Below, in pieces: positions 6,204-13,352 of a DNA stretch of 13,370 nt. Below the pieces are notes generated by a model. That model saw only the letters and a program-made list of their open reading frames with translations, made no database searches and was not told the origin of the DNA. The stretch is from Pseudomonadota bacterium (GTDB taxonomy: Bacteria; Verrucomicrobiota; Verrucomicrobiia; Chthoniobacterales; UBA6821), in the NCBI GenBank assembly GCA_009928265.1, contig RFPR01000053.1, positions 1 through 13,370 of the forward strand, written 5' to 3'. The position numbers and the translations under genes are program-made. The stretch's first letter is position 1, and each line of letters opens with the position of its first letter.

Positions 6204-7682
6204 ATGAGCAACACAGGCACCATCGTCCAAATCATCGGCCCCGTCATCGACGCGGAGTTCAACACCAAGGAGGGCGCCCTGCCCAAGATCTACGACGCCC
6301 TCGAGGTCGATTACACCCTCGATGGGAAGTCATCCAAGGTGACCCTCGAGGTCCAGCAGCACCTCGGCGAGAACTGGGTGCGTGCCATCGCCATGTCCTC
6401 CACAGAGGGCCTCAAGCGCGGCATGCCCGTCCGTGGCCTCGGTCGCCCGATCTCCGTTCCCGTGGGGGAGGGGGTTCTCGGTCGCATCTTCAATGTGCTG
6501 GGTGAGCCGACCGACGAACGCGGTCCCGTCAAGGCCGACAAGATTCTCCCGATCCACCGCGGCGCCCCGCCGCTTGTCGATCAGGATACCAAGGCCCAGG
6601 TTCTGGAGACCGGCATCAAGGTCATCGATCTGATCTGTCCCTTCACCAAGGGCGGCAAGGTGGGCGCTTTCGGTGGCGCTGGCGTCGGCAAGACCGTCGT
6701 CATCATGGAGCTCATCAACAACATCGCCAAGGGCCACGGCGGTTACTCGCTTTTTGCAGGAGTCGGCGAGCGTACCCGCGAGGGTAACGATCTCTACGGC
6801 GAAATGATCGAGTCCGGTGTTATTGCCGTCCAGAAGGACGAGAAGGGTCATCCGGTGAAGGATGCCGACGGCAACTTCGTTCTCCTCGACCAGGGATCCA
6901 AGGTTGGTCTGGTCTATGGCCAGATGAACGAGCCTCCTGGAGCCCGTCTCCGCGTCGCGCTCACCGCGCTCGCCATGGCCGAATACTTCCGCGACGAGAA
7001 GAACCAGGACGTGCTTCTCTTCGTCGACAACATCTTCCGTTTCTCGCAGGCCGGTTCCGAGGTCTCCGCGCTTCTTGGCCGTACCCCGAGCGCCGTTGGT
7101 TACCAGCCGACCCTCGCCGCCGAGATGGGCAACCTTCAGGAGCGCATCACCTCGACTAAGAACGGATCAATCACTTCGTTCCAGGCTGTTTATGTCCCTG
7201 CAGACGATCTCACCGATCCCGCACCGGCAAATACTTTCGCCCACCTCGATTCCACAATCGTGCTCGAGCGCTCCATCGCGGAGCTTGGTATCTATCCGGC
7301 CGTTGATCCTCTTGCCTCGACCTCCAAGGCCCTCGCGCCAGAGATCGTCGGCGAGGAACACTACGCGGTCGCCCGCGGCGTGCAGAAAGTTCTCCAGCGT
7401 TACAAGGACCTGCAGGACATCATCGCGATCCTTGGCATGGACGAGCTTTCCCCTGAGGACAAGCTCACCGTCTACCGCGCCCGTAAGATCCAGCGTTTCC
7501 TTAGCCAGCCGTTCCACGTGGCCGAAATCTTCACCGGCACCAAGGGACAGTACGTTCCCATCGCCGAGACGATCCGTGGCTTCAAGGAGATCCTTGACGG
7601 CAAGTTGGATGACGTCGCCGAGGGTGACTTCTACATGAAGGGCGGGATCGATCAGGTCCTCGCAGCCTCCAAGGACGCCTGA
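6204..7682 (+). CDS. atpD: F-type ATP synthase subunit beta (catalytic)
   Basis: 492 residues, longer than the common 460-480. Beta makes ATP at its interface with alpha. Motifs: Walker A GGAGVGKT (157-164); 'AGVGERTREGNDLY' with the catalytic Glu189 and Arg190; 'ALVYGQMNEPPGARLR'-type segment (235-250); Walker B 'DVLLFVDNIFRF' with Asp275 (269-280); 'GRTPSAVGYQPTLA' (292-305); 'AHLDSTIVLERSIAELGIYPAVDPL' (346-370). The lever motif reads DELSPED (413-419) where DELSEED is common. An insertion of about 18-24 residues lies at about 207-231, between 'MIESGVI' and 'SKVGLVYGQ', containing a hairpin-like KDADGNFVLLD. The leader is A/C-rich (CAACCCCAACCACC) without Shine-Dalgarno. Confidence 0.98.
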   Translation: MSNTGTIVQIIGPVIDAEFNTKEGALPKIYDALEVDYTLDGKSSKVTLEVQQHLGENWVRAIAMSSTEGLKRGMPVRGLGRPISVPVGEGVLGRIFNVLGEPTDERGPVKADKILPIHRGAPPLVDQDTKAQVLETGIKVIDLICPFTKGGKVGAFGGAGVGKTVVIMELINNIAKGHGGYSLFAGVGERTREGNDLYGEMIESGVIAVQKDEKGHPVKDADGNFVLLDQGSKVGLVYGQMNEPPGARLRVALTALAMAEYFRDEKNQDVLLFVDNIFRFSQAGSEVSALLGRTPSAVGYQPTLAAEMGNLQERITSTKNGSITSFQAVYVPADDLTDPAPANTFAHLDSTIVLERSIAELGIYPAVDPLASTSKALAPEIVGEEHYAVARGVQKVLQRYKDLQDIIAILGMDELSPEDKLTVYRARKIQRFLSQPFHVAEIFTGTKGQYVPIAETIRGFKEILDGKLDDVAEGDFYMKGGIDQVLAASKDA

Positions 7683-7684
7683 TC

Positions 7685-8098
7685 ATGGCCCTCCTGAACC
7701 TCGAGATCGTCACCCCCGAGAAGCGGGCCTACTCCGGTAGTGCCCGCATGGTGGTTGTGCCGGGAGCCGAGGGTGAACTCGGAATCCTACCCGATCACAT
7801 GCCGCTCATGACCCAGATTCTCCCCGGGGAAGTTCAGGTCACGACGGAGTCGGGCGAGGAACTCTACCTGGCTGTTGGTGAAGGATTCGTCGAGGTATGT
7901 CCGGACCGCGTTTCCGTCCTCACGGACATGGCGATCGAGGAGGTTGAGATCGACGAGAAAGCAGCCGAGGAGGCTGTGGCCCGTGCTGAGCGCGAGCTCA
8001 GGGATCAGGCGCTGGGCGGTGAGGAATTGGCCACGGTACAGGCATCCCTGCTCAAGTCGCTTGCCCAGCTGAAGGTCAAGCGTCGCAGCCGTCACTGA
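7685..8098 (+). CDS. atpC: F-type ATP synthase subunit epsilon
   Basis: 137 residues, normal length. Epsilon binds gamma and the c-ring and can inhibit ATP hydrolysis through its C-terminal helices. The N-terminal beta-sandwich (about 1-85) starts 'LNLEIVTPEKRAYSG' and holds the family signature 'GELGILPDHMPLMTQILPGEV' region at 30-50. The C-terminal helical hairpin (about 90-135) is present: 'EKAAEEAVARAERELRD', then a Gly-Gly turn and 'LLKSLAQLKVKRRSRH'. Only 2 bases separate it from the atpD stop, so it is probably translationally coupled to beta. Last ATP synthase gene of the operon; no terminator follows it. Confidence 0.96.
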   Translation: MALLNLEIVTPEKRAYSGSARMVVVPGAEGELGILPDHMPLMTQILPGEVQVTTESGEELYLAVGEGFVEVCPDRVSVLTDMAIEEVEIDEKAAEEAVARAERELRDQALGGEELATVQASLLKSLAQLKVKRRSRH

Positions 8099-8102
8099 TC
8101 CC

Positions 8103-8762
8103 GTGCGGGGAGACTTTTTCCCCGCGGAATCACCGGATTTTCCCCGGACTTCCCGGGAATTACTTCATCGGTGTCTGGAGAGTGGCCGTTTGCGGATTGG
8201 TGAGATCCTGCTAGGCAGGGATTTCACGCTGCGTCACCTCTCCGACGAGGGATGTGATGAGCTGGAAATCCATCGGGATCCGCACTCGGCACGCCTGATC
8301 GCCAGATTCGATGCAAAGGGGGAATTTCGTTCCCTCAAAAGCGCTCCCGATCTGAAGCGTGGCTGGTTGCTGGAGGCCGGGTCCTTGGAGGGGATGGAGT
8401 TGGCCCTCGGGTTCATTTATCCAGCGGCTCTGGGACTCTTGCTCTCCTGGCTGTGTGGAACGCTCCGTCCGACTCCGCTTCCTGAAACGCTGGATCGGCA
8501 GAGCGGGATGTACCGCATCACCCAGCTTCTTCGTGATGATCAGGCGCTCGATCTGATCGCCTGTCGATGCGGGGAAGGGTGTCTCAGAACGGTTCTGTGG
8601 GATCTCGAACCCGAGAGTACCGTGACCTCGCTGCCTGCAGCGCGTAGAACGCTCGATGATTTCCCTGCCGACAGGATCCCGTTGCTTTGCCGCGAGGCCT
8701 GCAATCTTCTGATTGCGGCTGCCCGTCCCATTGCCAAAGGGAACCTTCCGAAGGAGGATTAA
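8103..8762 (+). CDS. Small protein with C-x-C-x3-C and C-x3-C motifs; possible DR2241-type Fe-S domain
   Basis: 219 residues from a GTG at 8103, four bases after atpC. The next in-frame ATG (Met98) would cut off a region that looks conserved, 'LESGRLRIGEILLGRDFTLRHLSDEG' (25-50), so the GTG is preferred; a TTG at 8190 is possible. The C-terminal half has 'YRITQLLRDDQALDLIACRCGEGCLRTVLW' (137-166) with Cys154, Cys156 and Cys160, and 'LLCREACNLLIAAAR' with Cys196 and Cys200. This pattern resembles what I recall of the extra C-terminal domains of Deinococcus DR2241, a CbiX-like chelatase with a proposed [4Fe-4S] site. Here no chelatase domain is attached. A metal or Fe-S centre is therefore plausible but unproven, and no reaction can be assigned. 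A hairpin overlaps its start codon. Confidence 0.6.
   Translation: MRGDFFPAESPDFPRTSRELLHRCLESGRLRIGEILLGRDFTLRHLSDEGCDELEIHRDPHSARLIARFDAKGEFRSLKSAPDLKRGWLLEAGSLEGMELALGFIYPAALGLLLSWLCGTLRPTPLPETLDRQSGMYRITQLLRDDQALDLIACRCGEGCLRTVLWDLEPESTVTSLPAARRTLDDFPADRIPLLCREACNLLIAAARPIAKGNLPKED
8105..8125 (+). promoter_or_regulatory. Hairpin overlapping the GTG start after atpC
   Basis: GCGGGGA (8105-8111) pairs perfectly with TCCCCGC (8119-8125) around the loop GACTTTT. The stem begins at the last base of the proposed GTG start codon and lies 7 bases after the atpC stop. It has no T-run behind it, so it is not a standard terminator. It could reduce initiation at the downstream gene or protect the end of the atp message. 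Confidence 0.45.
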
Positions 8763-8777
8763 GTCCTTCGTTTTCCG

Positions 8778-10010
8778 ATGCCCTCTCCCGACATCACCAG
8801 CCTTTATCGTGCCCGTCATCTAGTGACGATGGCTGGTCCGTCGATCGAGGACGGGGGGATCGCGGTGCGTGACGGGGAGATCCTGGCCACAGGCCCGTGG
8901 GAGCAGATCCGGCGCGAGCATCCCGGCGCCTCCTCCCAAGATCTTGGCGAGATGATCCTGATGCCTGGCCTGATCAATGCCCATTGCCATCTCGACTACA
9001 CGATGATGCGGGGGGCGATGTTTGAAAGAGGCAGTTTCACCGAGTGGATCAAGAAGCTAAACTCGATCAGACGCTCGCTCGACCAGAAGGACTATCTTGA
9101 TGCAATCGCGCTCGGCTTGTCGGAGTTGAAGAGGTGGGGGTGCACGACGGTCTTTAACATCGAGTCGTTCCCCGAGGTCATCCCCTTTCTGCCCGAGTCG
9201 CCGATCCGTGTCTGGTGGTTTCTCGAGATCATGGATATCCGCAGCCGTTTGGAGTCGTTCGAGGCGCTTGCAGGTGCCATCGGCTTCCTGGAGCGGGCCG
9301 GTACGGAAAATGGGGGATTCGGTATCTCCCCTCATGCTCCGTACACGGTTTCCAAGGATCTCTTCGAACTTTCGTCAACCTTTGCGGGAAGGCATCATCT
9401 CCCCCTATGCACCCATCTGGCCGAATCGGCCGAGGAGATGGAGATGTTCCGGGAGGGTGGGGGAGTGATGCATGAGTTTCTGGCGAGCCTCGGGCGTTCG
9501 ATGGAGGATTGCTCGGGCCGAACCCCCGTGGAGGTGGTGATCGGAGGAGGACTGGTTCCGGAAGGCAGCCTCCTCGTACATATGAACGAGTTGACCGAGG
9601 AGGATAAGGCACTGCTGACCTCCCATCCCAGTCGTCATCCCGTGATCCATTGTCCCAGGACTCATGCCTTTTTTGGTCGCAAAGCCTTCGATCTGGAATT
9701 TTTCCAAAGCAGTGGCATCCCGGTGCTTCTGGGCACGGATAGCCTGGCAAGCAACAGGGATCTGGACATGTTTTCCGAGATGCGCGCCATGCAGGTGGCT
9801 TTTCCAGGGCTCGATCCTCAGGATATCCTCACCATGGTCACGATTCGTCCCGCGGCCGCCATCGGCCGTGGTGGGAGAATCGGGGAACTCTCCCCGGGTG
9901 CACTCGCCGATTTCATTGCGATTCCCGATCCGGGTGGGGACGGGAGTGTTGCCGAGAGGATTCTCGCCAACAGGACTCCCCCGAAGGTATGGGTGGGCGG
10001 AGTTTCCTAA
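8778..10010 (+). CDS. Amidohydrolase, MTA/SAH-deaminase / chlorohydrolase type
   Basis: 410 residues of the metal-dependent amidohydrolase superfamily, typical length for the cytosolic deaminase branch (MtaD, SsnA, TrzN relatives, including aminofutalosine deaminases). A small beta domain at the N-terminus and near the end (GELSPGALADFIAI, 369-382) frames a TIM barrel. Expected metal and catalytic residues are present: His69 and His71 (NAHCH), His213 and Glu216 (CTHLAES), His268 (LLVHMNEL), Asp321 (LLGTDSLASN). His186 (SPHAPYT) and 'HCPRTHAFFGR' (291-301) are substrate-side motifs. The single-metal pattern suggests hydrolytic deamination of a purine-like nucleoside or a triazine-like ring, but the substrate cannot be read from the sequence. 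It starts 15 bases after the cysteine-motif gene, likely in the same transcript. No Shine-Dalgarno (CGTTTTCCG-ATG). Confidence 0.85.
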   Translation: MPSPDITSLYRARHLVTMAGPSIEDGGIAVRDGEILATGPWEQIRREHPGASSQDLGEMILMPGLINAHCHLDYTMMRGAMFERGSFTEWIKKLNSIRRSLDQKDYLDAIALGLSELKRWGCTTVFNIESFPEVIPFLPESPIRVWWFLEIMDIRSRLESFEALAGAIGFLERAGTENGGFGISPHAPYTVSKDLFELSSTFAGRHHLPLCTHLAESAEEMEMFREGGGVMHEFLASLGRSMEDCSGRTPVEVVIGGGLVPEGSLLVHMNELTEEDKALLTSHPSRHPVIHCPRTHAFFGRKAFDLEFFQSSGIPVLLGTDSLASNRDLDMFSEMRAMQVAFPGLDPQDILTMVTIRPAAAIGRGGRIGELSPGALADFIAIPDPGGDGSVAERILANRTPPKVWVGGVS

Positions 10011-10028
10011 AACCTTTTCCGTTACGTC

Positions 10029-11951
10029 ATGCGTTCGACATCCCCCTGGTTTCCGAAAATCATCCTTGGTCTCGTTCTGCTTGCCGTCGGTGCAGTCTAC
10101 GCCCAGGTCGTCACCTTTCATTTCCTTCCTTTCTGGGATGACGACACGAACATTCACCGGAATCCCCTCTACGCACCGCTTTCGTGGTCGAGTGTCGCCC
10201 TCTTCTGGAAGGGTCCCTTCCAGCAGCTTTACATTCCGGTGACCTACACGGCGTGGGCGGGGCTGGTTGCCCTGTCACGGATCGTTGCGGGGACGACTAT
10301 CAGCTTCGGGCCGATTAATGCGGCCCTGTTCCACGGGGCCAATCTGCTGGTCCATCTCTTCTCGGTGGCCATGGTCTTTCTGATCCTGCGGAGATTGCTC
10401 ACGGCTCACGCCCAGAGGCAGGGAGTCTCTTCGGGACGGATTCTTTCAGCGGCGGCCATCGGTGCGCTGACCTTCGGTCTGCATCCCGTGCAGTTGGAAA
10501 CCGTTGCTTGGGTCTCGGGCCTGCGAGATCTGCTCGGAGGGGCGTTTTCACTTGCCTCGATTGAACTCTTTCTCTCATGGCTTGATGCCCGAGCCCATCG
10601 ATCCGGCTTTAACTGGCTGCGCTATGCCGGAGCGACCCTCCTCTTGCTTCTGGCCTTCGGATCAAAACCCGGAACGGTTGTGACTCCTGCTCTGGCCTTG
10701 GTCTGCGGTCTCTGGCTGCTGAAGGCGGAAGCACGTCGCTTCGGGGTGTTGCTCTGGCTGATCCCCTGGTTTCTGTGTGCCGGTGCGGAGGTCGTGATGA
10801 CCTCCCATGCACAGCCTGCGGCGGAACTCGCTCGATCTCTCGTGCCCGTCTGGGCTCGCCCCCTAGTGGCCGGGGATGCGCTGGGATTTTATCTCGGCAA
10901 GCTCTTCTGGCCGCTTCCTCCTTGGGGGCTCTGCGCGGATTACGGGCGTGCACCGAATTTCCTGTTCGCCGCCGGTACGCTTTACTTGAGTTGGCTGATA
11001 CCGGCGGTCGTCGTGGCTGCGCTCTGCGCCTTCAAGCGCCTGCGGATCTACCTTCTTCCGTGTGCTCTTTTAGCCATAGGGGTTCTGCCGACGCTCGGGT
11101 TGATCCCGTTCAACTTCCAAGTCGTTTCCACGGTAAGCGACCGCTATCTTTACCTTGGAATGCTTGGGCCTGGGCTCGCACTCGCCCTCTTAGCCCTGCG
11201 GGGAAATGCCGTGATCCGCGGGACGATTGTCGCGCTGCTTGTTCTCGTATGGGCGGTCTTGAGTCTCATCCAGTTGCCCTGTTGGGCGGCGGGAGAGGTC
11301 TTCTTCCCTGCAATTCTCGAGAGGAATCCGACGAGCTGGAAATCGCGACACAATTACGCATGCACCCTCGATGCCCAGGGAAAGTTTCCCGAGGCACTCC
11401 GGGAATTCAATGAGGCGATCCGTCTGCGCCCCTCGAATGCCGAGGCGTACAACGACGCCGCGCTGACACTGCTGAAACTGGGACGACGGCAGGAGGCGAT
11501 CCAATTTTTTCAGCAGTCGCTCCAGGTGCGTGCGACGGCCGGGGCAGCCAGGAACCTTGCCGCTGCGTTGCTGATGAGTGGAAATCCCGCAGAGGCGGCC
11601 AAAGTCTACCGCTTGGCGATGCAGATCGATCCGGGTGATTTGCAGAACCAGCGGGCGCTGGCCTGGTTGCTCTCCACCCACCCCGATGATTCTGTCCGCA
11701 GCGGGACGGAGGCGGTTGACTTGTCCCGGTCCATCGTCGTGACCACCGGCGGGCAGGTGCCGCTTTTCCTATTAACGTATGCTGCTTCTCTCGCGGAAAG
11801 CGGTGACTTTGACTCCGCAGTAAGCGTGGCGGGACAATCAGCCGCCGCTTACCGGGCCTCGGGGGACAATCCGATGGGAGAGATGGTCGAGCAACGGATC
11901 ATCCCTGCTTTCCGGGCGCACCAGCCGATCCGTGACAATCCCGCCAAGTGA
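10029..11951 (+). CDS. Polytopic membrane protein with C-terminal TPRs, TMTC-like (GT-C fold)
   Basis: 640 residues. The N-terminal 425 or so are hydrophobic, with about ten membrane helices. They contain three landmarks I associate with TMTC/GT-C type glycosyltransferases: an acidic first loop 'FWDDDTNIHRNP' (Asp37-Asp39); 'LHPVQLETVAWVSGLRDLLGG' (151-171); and 'STVSDRYLYLGMLGP' with Asp371 (367-381). The C-terminal part (about 437-640) holds TPRs: 'HNYACTLDAQGKFPEALREF', 'YNDAALTLLKLGRRQEAIQFF' and 'NLAAALLMSGNPAEAAKVY'. 'ALAWLLSTHPDDSVRSGTEAVDLSRS' (543-568) is a segment common in TPR proteins of Planctomycetes and Verrucomicrobia. A role in protein or envelope glycosylation from a lipid-linked sugar is inferred, with no substrate evidence. 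It begins 18 bases after the amidohydrolase gene. Confidence 0.7.
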   Translation: MRSTSPWFPKIILGLVLLAVGAVYAQVVTFHFLPFWDDDTNIHRNPLYAPLSWSSVALFWKGPFQQLYIPVTYTAWAGLVALSRIVAGTTISFGPINAALFHGANLLVHLFSVAMVFLILRRLLTAHAQRQGVSSGRILSAAAIGALTFGLHPVQLETVAWVSGLRDLLGGAFSLASIELFLSWLDARAHRSGFNWLRYAGATLLLLLAFGSKPGTVVTPALALVCGLWLLKAEARRFGVLLWLIPWFLCAGAEVVMTSHAQPAAELARSLVPVWARPLVAGDALGFYLGKLFWPLPPWGLCADYGRAPNFLFAAGTLYLSWLIPAVVVAALCAFKRLRIYLLPCALLAIGVLPTLGLIPFNFQVVSTVSDRYLYLGMLGPGLALALLALRGNAVIRGTIVALLVLVWAVLSLIQLPCWAAGEVFFPAILERNPTSWKSRHNYACTLDAQGKFPEALREFNEAIRLRPSNAEAYNDAALTLLKLGRRQEAIQFFQQSLQVRATAGAARNLAAALLMSGNPAEAAKVYRLAMQIDPGDLQNQRALAWLLSTHPDDSVRSGTEAVDLSRSIVVTTGGQVPLFLLTYAASLAESGDFDSAVSVAGQSAAAYRASGDNPMGEMVEQRIIPAFRAHQPIRDNPAK

Positions 11952-12012
11952 TGGGAATGCTGTTCGGGAGATCTTGCGCTTCCCTTCCGAAGAAGCGAAT
12001 CATGTTCATTCC

Positions 12013-12750
12013 ATGACTTCATCAGCACGACATTCCGGACGGGCAGCCGATGCGCTCCGCGACATTTCCTTTCAACCGGGCATTGCCCCCCAGGCCACCG
12101 GATCCGTCCTGGTCTCCTTCGGGAAGACCCAGGTGCTCTGCGCCGCCTCGATCGAGGAGGGGGTGCCGCGCTGGATGAAAGAACAGGGTGTGACAGGAGG
12201 GTGGTTGACGGCGGAGTATTCGATGCTTCCCTACTCAACTTCTCCTCGCAAGGGGCGCGACAGCACGCGCGGCAAGATCGATGGCCGCTCGACGGAGATT
12301 CAGCGCCTGATCGGCCGATCGCTCCGGGCTGCCGTTGACCTTGAGAAACTCGGGGCGCGTACCCTTTGGATCGACTGCGACGTGCTACAGGCCGACGGGG
12401 GCACCAGGACCGCCTCGATCACTGGGGCAAGTGTCGCTGTCGCGATGGCCTGCAGGAAGTTGATCGCGGAGGGGAAAATCGCCTCTGATCCGGTCAAGCG
12501 CCGTGTCTCCGCCGTCAGCATCGGCGTCGTGGGTGGAAAAGCCCTTCTGGATCTCGACTACCTCGAGGATAAGGATGCCGAGGTCGATCTGAATCTGGTG
12601 ATGACCTCGGAACTCGAATTCATCGAGCTTCAGGCTTCCGGGGAAGAGAGTGTTTTCGGCGATTCGCACCTTGCCGAGATGCTGGAATACGGTCGGAAGG
12701 GGATCCGGGAACTCTGTGCCCGACAGGAGGAAATCCTCTCCTCTCTCTGA
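12013..12750 (+). CDS. rph: Ribonuclease PH
   Basis: 245 residues from the ATG at 12013. The frame stays open back to an ATG at 11932, but that would overlap the previous gene and add 27 residues with no counterpart in the family; the chosen start leads directly to the conserved 'R(H)SGRAADALR' opening. RNase PH trims tRNA 3' ends by phosphorolysis as a ring of dimers. Signatures: 'GSVLVSFGKTQVLCAASIEEGVPRWM' (30-55), 'TAEYSMLPYSTSPRKGRDS' (67-84), 'GRSTEIQRLIGRSLRAAVD' (91-109, phosphate-binding arginine), 'DCDVLQADGGTRTASITGA' (121-139), and the metal-site acids in 'DLDYLEDKDAEVDLNLVMT' (180-198). Length is normal (about 238). The 61-base gap before it has a weak 6-bp stem but no clear terminator or promoter. 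Confidence 0.96.
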   Translation: MTSSARHSGRAADALRDISFQPGIAPQATGSVLVSFGKTQVLCAASIEEGVPRWMKEQGVTGGWLTAEYSMLPYSTSPRKGRDSTRGKIDGRSTEIQRLIGRSLRAAVDLEKLGARTLWIDCDVLQADGGTRTASITGASVAVAMACRKLIAEGKIASDPVKRRVSAVSIGVVGGKALLDLDYLEDKDAEVDLNLVMTSELEFIELQASGEESVFGDSHLAEMLEYGRKGIRELCARQEEILSSL

Positions 12751-12760
12751 TGGAGTTGTG

Positions 12761-12798
12761 AAAAACTCTTGACCTGAGGCCCGTCAGCTGACCATATC
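12761..12798 (+). promoter_or_regulatory. Candidate promoter for rpmB
   Basis: TTGACC (12769-12774, 5/6 to the -35 consensus) follows an A5 run (12761-12765). A weak -10, CATATC (12793-12798), lies 18 bases downstream. The leader to the rpmB ATG would be about 15 nt. The block GAAAAACTCTTGA (12760-12772) closely repeats GAAAAACGTCTTGA before the atp operon, which supports a real element. Confidence 0.45.
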
Positions 12799-12819
12799 AA
12801 CCATTCAACATTTTTAACC

Positions 12820-13083
12820 ATGTCCAGAAAGTGCTCCATTACCGGTTCCCGCCCCGTGCGCGGTTCCAAAATCCACCGCAGGGGTCTCGCCAAGAAAAAG
12901 GGAGGCATCGGCATGCACGTTACCGCCATGACCCCGCGCTACTTTACCCCTAATCTCAAGACCAAGCGCATCTGGGTTCCTGAGCTCAAGAAGTTCGTCA
13001 CCGTCAAGGTGACGGCCCGCGCTCTGAAGACGATTTCGAAGAACGGTGCCCACGCCACCCTTTCGAAAGCAGGCCTCATCTAA
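12820..13083 (+). CDS. rpmB: Large-subunit ribosomal protein L28 (long, Chlamydia-like form)
   Basis: 87 residues, longer than the 62-78 of many bacteria. The opening 'MSRKCSITGSRPVRGSKI' is the L28 signature, and 'TPNLKTKRIWVPELKKFVTVKVTARALKTISKNG' (43-76) is its core. The middle 'RRGLAKKKGGIGMHVTAMTPRYF' (20-42) resembles the chlamydial L28 that I recall (RGIAKKKKGIGLKVTGKTKRRFF-like). Only one cysteine (Cys5) is present, so it is of the zinc-free type. L28 sits in the 50S subunit near the E site. Here rpmB is not paired with rpmG (L33), a common partner, but with a 67-residue protein. No Shine-Dalgarno; the leader ends TTTTTAACC-ATG. Confidence 0.95.
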   Translation: MSRKCSITGSRPVRGSKIHRRGLAKKKGGIGMHVTAMTPRYFTPNLKTKRIWVPELKKFVTVKVTARALKTISKNGAHATLSKAGLI

Positions 13084-13123
13084 ACACAACCCAACCCCCA
13101 ACCCAAAGAAAGGAACCAAGACC

Positions 13124-13327
13124 ATGGCATTCAGCGTCGTCAGCAAAAAAAGCGGCAAAACCTATTTTCTCCATCATCGCCTCCAGAAGCTCCGTGGCGG
13201 TCAGGAAGTGACCCTCTACTATTTCGGTGGAGAGGCCAAGGAGGGTGCTCTTGATGCACTTCCCGCCGGTTACGAGGTCTCGGAGAACGAGCGTACCGGT
13301 CTCCCCCTTCTCAAGAAGAAGAAGTAA
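13124..13327 (+). CDS. Small conserved-looking protein of unknown function downstream of rpmB
   Basis: 67 residues from the ATG at 13124. The frame extends back to an ATG at 13046 inside rpmB, but a clear ribosome site (AAAGAAAGGAA, 13105-13115) 9 bases before 13124 decides the start. Sequence: 'MAFSVVSKKSGKTYFLHHRL' with later 'LRGGQEVTLYYFGGEAKEGALDALPAGYEVSENERTGLPLLKKKK'. The form is a small beta-rich protein: a 'K-x-YFLH' strand, an 'LRGG' turn, 'YYFGGEA', 'LPAGYEV' and a basic Lys tail. I recall similar short proteins (K.YYLH...LRGG...YFA...LP.GYEV.E...TGLP.LKKK) in several phyla, all without assigned function. Co-transcription with L28 and the basic end suggest a ribosome- or RNA-linked role; this is inference. 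Confidence 0.8.
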   Translation: MAFSVVSKKSGKTYFLHHRLQKLRGGQEVTLYYFGGEAKEGALDALPAGYEVSENERTGLPLLKKKK

Positions 13328-13352
13328 GGATTTCCTCCCCGAGGATACGGGT

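Noticed and set aside
11974..11996. Stem CGCTTC/GAAGCG before rph as a terminator
   Set aside because: Six pairs, a nine-base loop and no T-run; too weak to call.
11932..12012. Upstream start extending RNase PH by 27 residues
   Set aside because: It overlaps the end of the preceding gene and adds residues without family match; the ATG at 12013 gives the normal length.
12753..12768. Stem GAGTT/AACTC after rph
   Set aside because: Only five pairs and no T-run; it overlaps the A-tract of the rpmB promoter candidate.
13046..13123. Upstream start for the 67-residue protein inside rpmB
   Set aside because: The A/G-rich ribosome site lies just before 13124, and the extension translates rpmB's end and the spacer.
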